Assembly (NCBI GenBank): GCA_947464885.1
Contig: CANHYZ010000075.1
Span: 1-8,135, forward strand
DNA length: 8,135 nt
Source: Flavobacteriales bacterium
Lineage (GTDB): Bacteria; Bacteroidota; Bacteroidia; Flavobacteriales_D; Sanyastnellaceae
Direction: 5' to 3'
The notes beneath the pieces are model-generated. The model was given only the letters and a program-made list of their open reading frames with translations. It was not told the origin of the DNA and searched no databases. The translations under genes and the position numbers were made by a program. Positions 5,769-8,135 of the stretch are shown here, in pieces (the stretch's first letter is position 1; each line of letters starts with the position of its first letter).

Positions 5769-5851
5769 TCTCACAGGGGTGTCTGGGCCGAGCCTAGACT
5801 GAGATTATACCCTTTGAACCTGGGCGGGTCATGCCGCCAAGGAAGATAGTG
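5769..5851 (+). promoter_or_regulatory. TPP riboswitch (Thi-box) aptamer
   Basis: The RNA binds thiamin pyrophosphate and lowers expression of the downstream gene when TPP is abundant. Visible elements in order: P2 5' strand AGGGGT (5775-5780) pairing with ACCCTTT (5809-5815); P3 hairpin GTCTGGG...CCTAGAC (5781-5799); the conserved CTGAGA at 5799-5804; GAACCTG at 5816-5822; and P5 GGCGG (5823-5827), loop GTCATG, CCGCC (5834-5838), followed by AAGG closing P4. The pyrimidine-binding CTGAGA and the P4/P5 arm match the family well. P1 is unclear: only CAC near 5772-5774 with GTG at 5849-5851 is obvious. The boundaries are therefore approximate. Confidence 0.93.
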
Positions 5852-5853
5852 TG

Positions 5854-5896
5854 GTAGCTAAACGCTTCGTTGGCTGCCCCCTGGCCGACGAGCTAC
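5854..5896 (+). promoter_or_regulatory. Riboswitch expression-platform hairpin
   Basis: GTAGCT (5854-5859) pairs with AGCTAC (5891-5896). Inside it, after an 8-base bulge, CGTTGGC (5868-5874) pairs with GCCGACG (5884-5890) with one G-U pair. The loop is TGCCCCCTG. No U-run follows, so an intrinsic terminator is unlikely; the hairpin ends 11 bases before ATG 5908 and could affect ribosome access. The segment CTGCCC (5874-5879) can also pair with GGGCGG (5822-5827) of aptamer P5, giving a possible ligand-free alternative. Confidence 0.55.
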
Positions 5897-5907
5897 GTTG
5901 AACAAAC

Positions 5908-8135
5908 ATGGTTACGTCAGAAATGAGAAAACGTCTTTTACTCGCCTCGTGCTTGCTAGCTGCTAGCGCATTGCAGGCACAAGAAATTCAATCGCAAAAC
6001 TTGCCGCAAATTGACACGTTGACTACGGTCACGGTGGAGTCTACGCGCGCCACTGTGATTTCACCAATTACATATAGCGAACTGGATGAAACGAAAATTG
6101 CACAGCTCAACAGTGGTCAGGACATTCCCTATGTGCTGCGTCTAACACCATCACTTGTCGCGACCAGCGATGCGGGAGCAGGCGTGGGGTATACGGGCTT
6201 GTGGATTCGCGGGAGTGATCCGGCGCGCATCAACGTTACCATCAATGGTGTGCCGCTGAACGATTCAGAAAGTCAGCAGGTGTTTTGGGTGAACACGCCT
6301 GATCTCGCTACAAGTGCGAGCAGTATACAAGTGCAGCGTGGAATCGGAACGAGTACCAATGGCCCCGGTTCGTTTGGCGGAAGCATACGCATCGATACAC
6401 GTGGGCTTCGCACCTCGCCTTATATGGAGTCGGCAAACGGCGCAGGCAGTTTTGGTACCTGGAAAAATAACGTGACGTTCGGAACAGGACTCATGCGCAA
6501 CAGCTGGATTCTCGAAGGACGTTTGTCACAGGTCGTATCCGACGGTTACATCGATCGTGCGAGCTCGCTCTTGCGCTCTTACTTCGGTGAGTTGGCGCGG
6601 TATACGAACAAAGGAAGTTTCAAGCTCACAGCTTTTGGAGGTAAGGAAATCACGTATCAGTCATGGTATGGAACGCCGCATGAAGTGCTCTTCGGCACGG
6701 AGCAAGATCGACTGGACTTCGCATCGCGCAATGGTTTGAGTGAAGCGCAAACGCAGAATCTGTTGACTTCCGGGCGCACCTATAATTTTTACCAGTACGA
6801 AAATCAAGTCGATGATTATGCGCAGCATCATGCACAGGCGCATTGGAATCGCCGATTGAACTCGCTTTGGAACTTACAGTTGACGGGACATTACACGCGC
6901 GGGAAGGGTTACTTTGAAGAATACCGCTATGGTGATGCCTTATCGAATTATTTGCTGGACAGTGTTACGGTTTCATCCGGTGATGTGCTTTATGAAACGG
7001 ATGTCATTCGTCGCCGCTGGCTCGACAATCATTACGGTGGATTGGTAGGATCGCTCACGCGCAAGACCGATCGATGGGAGTCGGTCCTGGGTGGGGCGTA
7101 TTCGCTGTACGACGGTTTGCACTTCGGAGAGGTGATTGACTTGCCGTTGGTCGAGGACTGGCAATCGGCGAATGGCGCGTGGCGCTATTATGAGGGCAAT
7201 AGCACGAAGACGGACGGGAATGTGTATTGGAAGAATACGGCGTTGATTGGTCGTCATCTCAACGCCTTTGCGGATGTGCAAGCGCGCAGTGTGGCTTATC
7301 GCACAGATGGAGCGGATAACGATTTGCGCGCGTACGATGTTGATTTCAGCGCCTTGTTTTTGAATCCAAAGGCGGGTCTGACTTTTTTCACCAATAAGCA
7401 CAAGGCCTATGTGTCGGCGGCGTATGCAGGTAAGGAGCCCAACCGCAACGACTTTGTTGACGCAGTGGATCCCACTCAAGTGAAGTCGGAATACATGTTG
7501 GATATTGAAATGGGGTATGGATTTTCTTCATCGAAATTCCATGCTCGCGCCAATGCGTATGCCATGGAATATCAGGATCAGCTGGTGGTAACGGGTGCGT
7601 TGAACGATGTCGGTGCACCGGTGCGTGTGAATGTGCCGGAGAGTTACCGTCGCGGTATAGAGTTGGAAGCAGGTGTGCAATTGCCACGCGGATTTTTTCT
7701 CGAAGGAAACGTTACCCGCAGTTGGAATCGCATCAGCACATTTGATGAGATCATCTACGATTACGAGACAGGCGATGTAATTGAGACACCATTCACGGAT
7801 ACGCCCATTGCATTTTCACCTGATTGGATGGGCGCAGCACAGTTCGGATGGAGCACGAAGGCTACGCAAATTCCGTGGCTCAAAAAGGTCGAGCTGGCGT
7901 GGATTTCGAAGTATGTGGGCAATCAGTACTTGGACAATACCGGAAACAGCGATCGCATGCTGAGCGCTTATTGGGTGCAGGATGTCCGCGGCTCCGTGGA
8001 TGTTGCGTGGAAGAAGTTTCCGCAATTCTCGGGCTTAGATGTTTGGGTCAACAACGTGTTGAGTCTTGAATACGCATCGAATGGTTACACCTACAGTTAT
8101 CGTTACGGAGGGTTGATTACGGAGCGTTTTTATTA
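5908..8135 (+). CDS. TonB-dependent outer-membrane receptor, probable thiamin/TPP uptake (3' partial)
   Basis: The frame is open for 742 codons to the window edge with no stop. The last residues, YSYRYGGLITERFY, resemble the penultimate strand of such barrels, so perhaps 15-20 residues are missing. From ATG 5908: signal peptide at about 6-24 (MRKRLLLAS..., cleavage near LQA/Q); TonB-box-like DTLTTVTV at 36-43; plug domain at about 47-165 with LWIRGSD (98-104), INGVPLND (112-119) and QRGIGTSTNGPGSFGG (143-158); then a beta-barrel of alternating strands. There is no N-terminal carboxypeptidase-like domain. ATG 5923 (residue 6) gives a more canonical signal peptide and may be the true start. The upstream TPP riboswitch points to thiamin or a derivative as cargo, taken up across the outer membrane with TonB/ExbBD energy. 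The receptor family is certain; the cargo is inferred. Confidence 0.92.
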   Translation, partial: MVTSEMRKRLLLASCLLAASALQAQEIQSQNLPQIDTLTTVTVESTRATVISPITYSELDETKIAQLNSGQDIPYVLRLTPSLVATSDAGAGVGYTGLWIRGSDPARINVTINGVPLNDSESQQVFWVNTPDLATSASSIQVQRGIGTSTNGPGSFGGSIRIDTRGLRTSPYMESANGAGSFGTWKNNVTFGTGLMRNSWILEGRLSQVVSDGYIDRASSLLRSYFGELARYTNKGSFKLTAFGGKEITYQSWYGTPHEVLFGTEQDRLDFASRNGLSEAQTQNLLTSGRTYNFYQYENQVDDYAQHHAQAHWNRRLNSLWNLQLTGHYTRGKGYFEEYRYGDALSNYLLDSVTVSSGDVLYETDVIRRRWLDNHYGGLVGSLTRKTDRWESVLGGAYSLYDGLHFGEVIDLPLVEDWQSANGAWRYYEGNSTKTDGNVYWKNTALIGRHLNAFADVQARSVAYRTDGADNDLRAYDVDFSALFLNPKAGLTFFTNKHKAYVSAAYAGKEPNRNDFVDAVDPTQVKSEYMLDIEMGYGFSSSKFHARANAYAMEYQDQLVVTGALNDVGAPVRVNVPESYRRGIELEAGVQLPRGFFLEGNVTRSWNRISTFDEIIYDYETGDVIETPFTDTPIAFSPDWMGAAQFGWSTKATQIPWLKKVELAWISKYVGNQYLDNTGNSDRMLSAYWVQDVRGSVDVAWKKFPQFSGLDVWVNNVLSLEYASNGYTYSYRYGGLITERFY

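Noticed and set aside
5470..5802. Plus-strand open frame of 110 codons across the palindromes and riboswitch
   Set aside because: It overlaps the EamA end, the repeat array, the promoter and the aptamer, and its translation is Arg/Ser-rich with no family resemblance.
5755..5848. TATCTTC (5755-5761) with GAAGATA (5842-5848) as riboswitch stem P1
   Set aside because: The pairing is perfect over 7 bp, but the left strand is also the -7 box of a well-spaced promoter and would not be transcribed; it also leaves an unusual 13-base gap before P2. It remains an alternative if the start site is further upstream.
5938..5952. Lipoprotein box (LASC) in the TonB receptor signal peptide
   Set aside because: The hydrophobic run before Cys15 is too short; the longer hydrophobic region ending in ALQA/Q fits ordinary signal peptidase I cleavage of an outer-membrane barrel.

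Overview
The window looks like a chromosomal piece of a Bacteroidota genome, probably Flavobacteriales-like. Four things point there: a type IX secretion C-terminal sorting domain, LamG repeats of the style found in that group, promoter -7 elements of the TAnnTTTG type, and a TPP riboswitch upstream of a TonB-dependent receptor. Shine-Dalgarno sequences are largely absent, which also fits. Placement below phylum is inference.

Layout. (1) 1-921, plus strand: the 3' part of a LuxE-type acyl-protein synthetase, cut by the window edge. (2) 922-1157: a convergent intergenic region filled by two interleaved inverted repeats rich in CGCAAAG/CTTTGCG. (3) 1158-3488, minus strand: a large secreted LamG protein gene. 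It runs signal peptide, LamG, LamG, Ig-like region, Asp-Thr-rich stalk and T9SS sorting domain, and is broken by one in-frame TGA at 2712-2714 exactly where a glycine is expected. (4) 3489-3614: a divergent intergenic region with a promoter for the LamG gene and a hairpin in front of the next gene. (5) 3615-5515, plus strand: a tight probable operon of uridine kinase (udk), an ArsC/Spx-like thioredoxin-fold protein and an EamA/DMT transporter. (6) 5488-5705: a degenerate array of exact 77-bp period with three palindromes; it begins inside the 3' end of the EamA gene. (7) 5733-5896: a Bacteroidota-type promoter, a TPP riboswitch aptamer and a downstream hairpin. (8) 5908 to the right edge: a TonB-dependent receptor, 742 codons visible without a stop, cut just before its expected end.

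Functional reading. The best-supported regulatory unit is promoter, TPP aptamer, hairpin, TonB receptor. It implies an outer-membrane receptor for thiamin or a thiamin derivative, switched off when TPP is plentiful. The udk cluster is probably housekeeping. The LamG gene looks like a surface or secreted protein from a paralogous family whose domain frames are conserved at DNA level while the cores diverge. Its TGA separates the signal peptide from the sorting domain, so the allele is either a recent pseudogene or a sequencing error.

The most unusual non-coding signals are the 77-bp palindrome array, which shows a compensatory base change, and the interleaved inverted repeats at 950-1150. No CRISPR array, tRNA, rRNA or transposase gene was seen.
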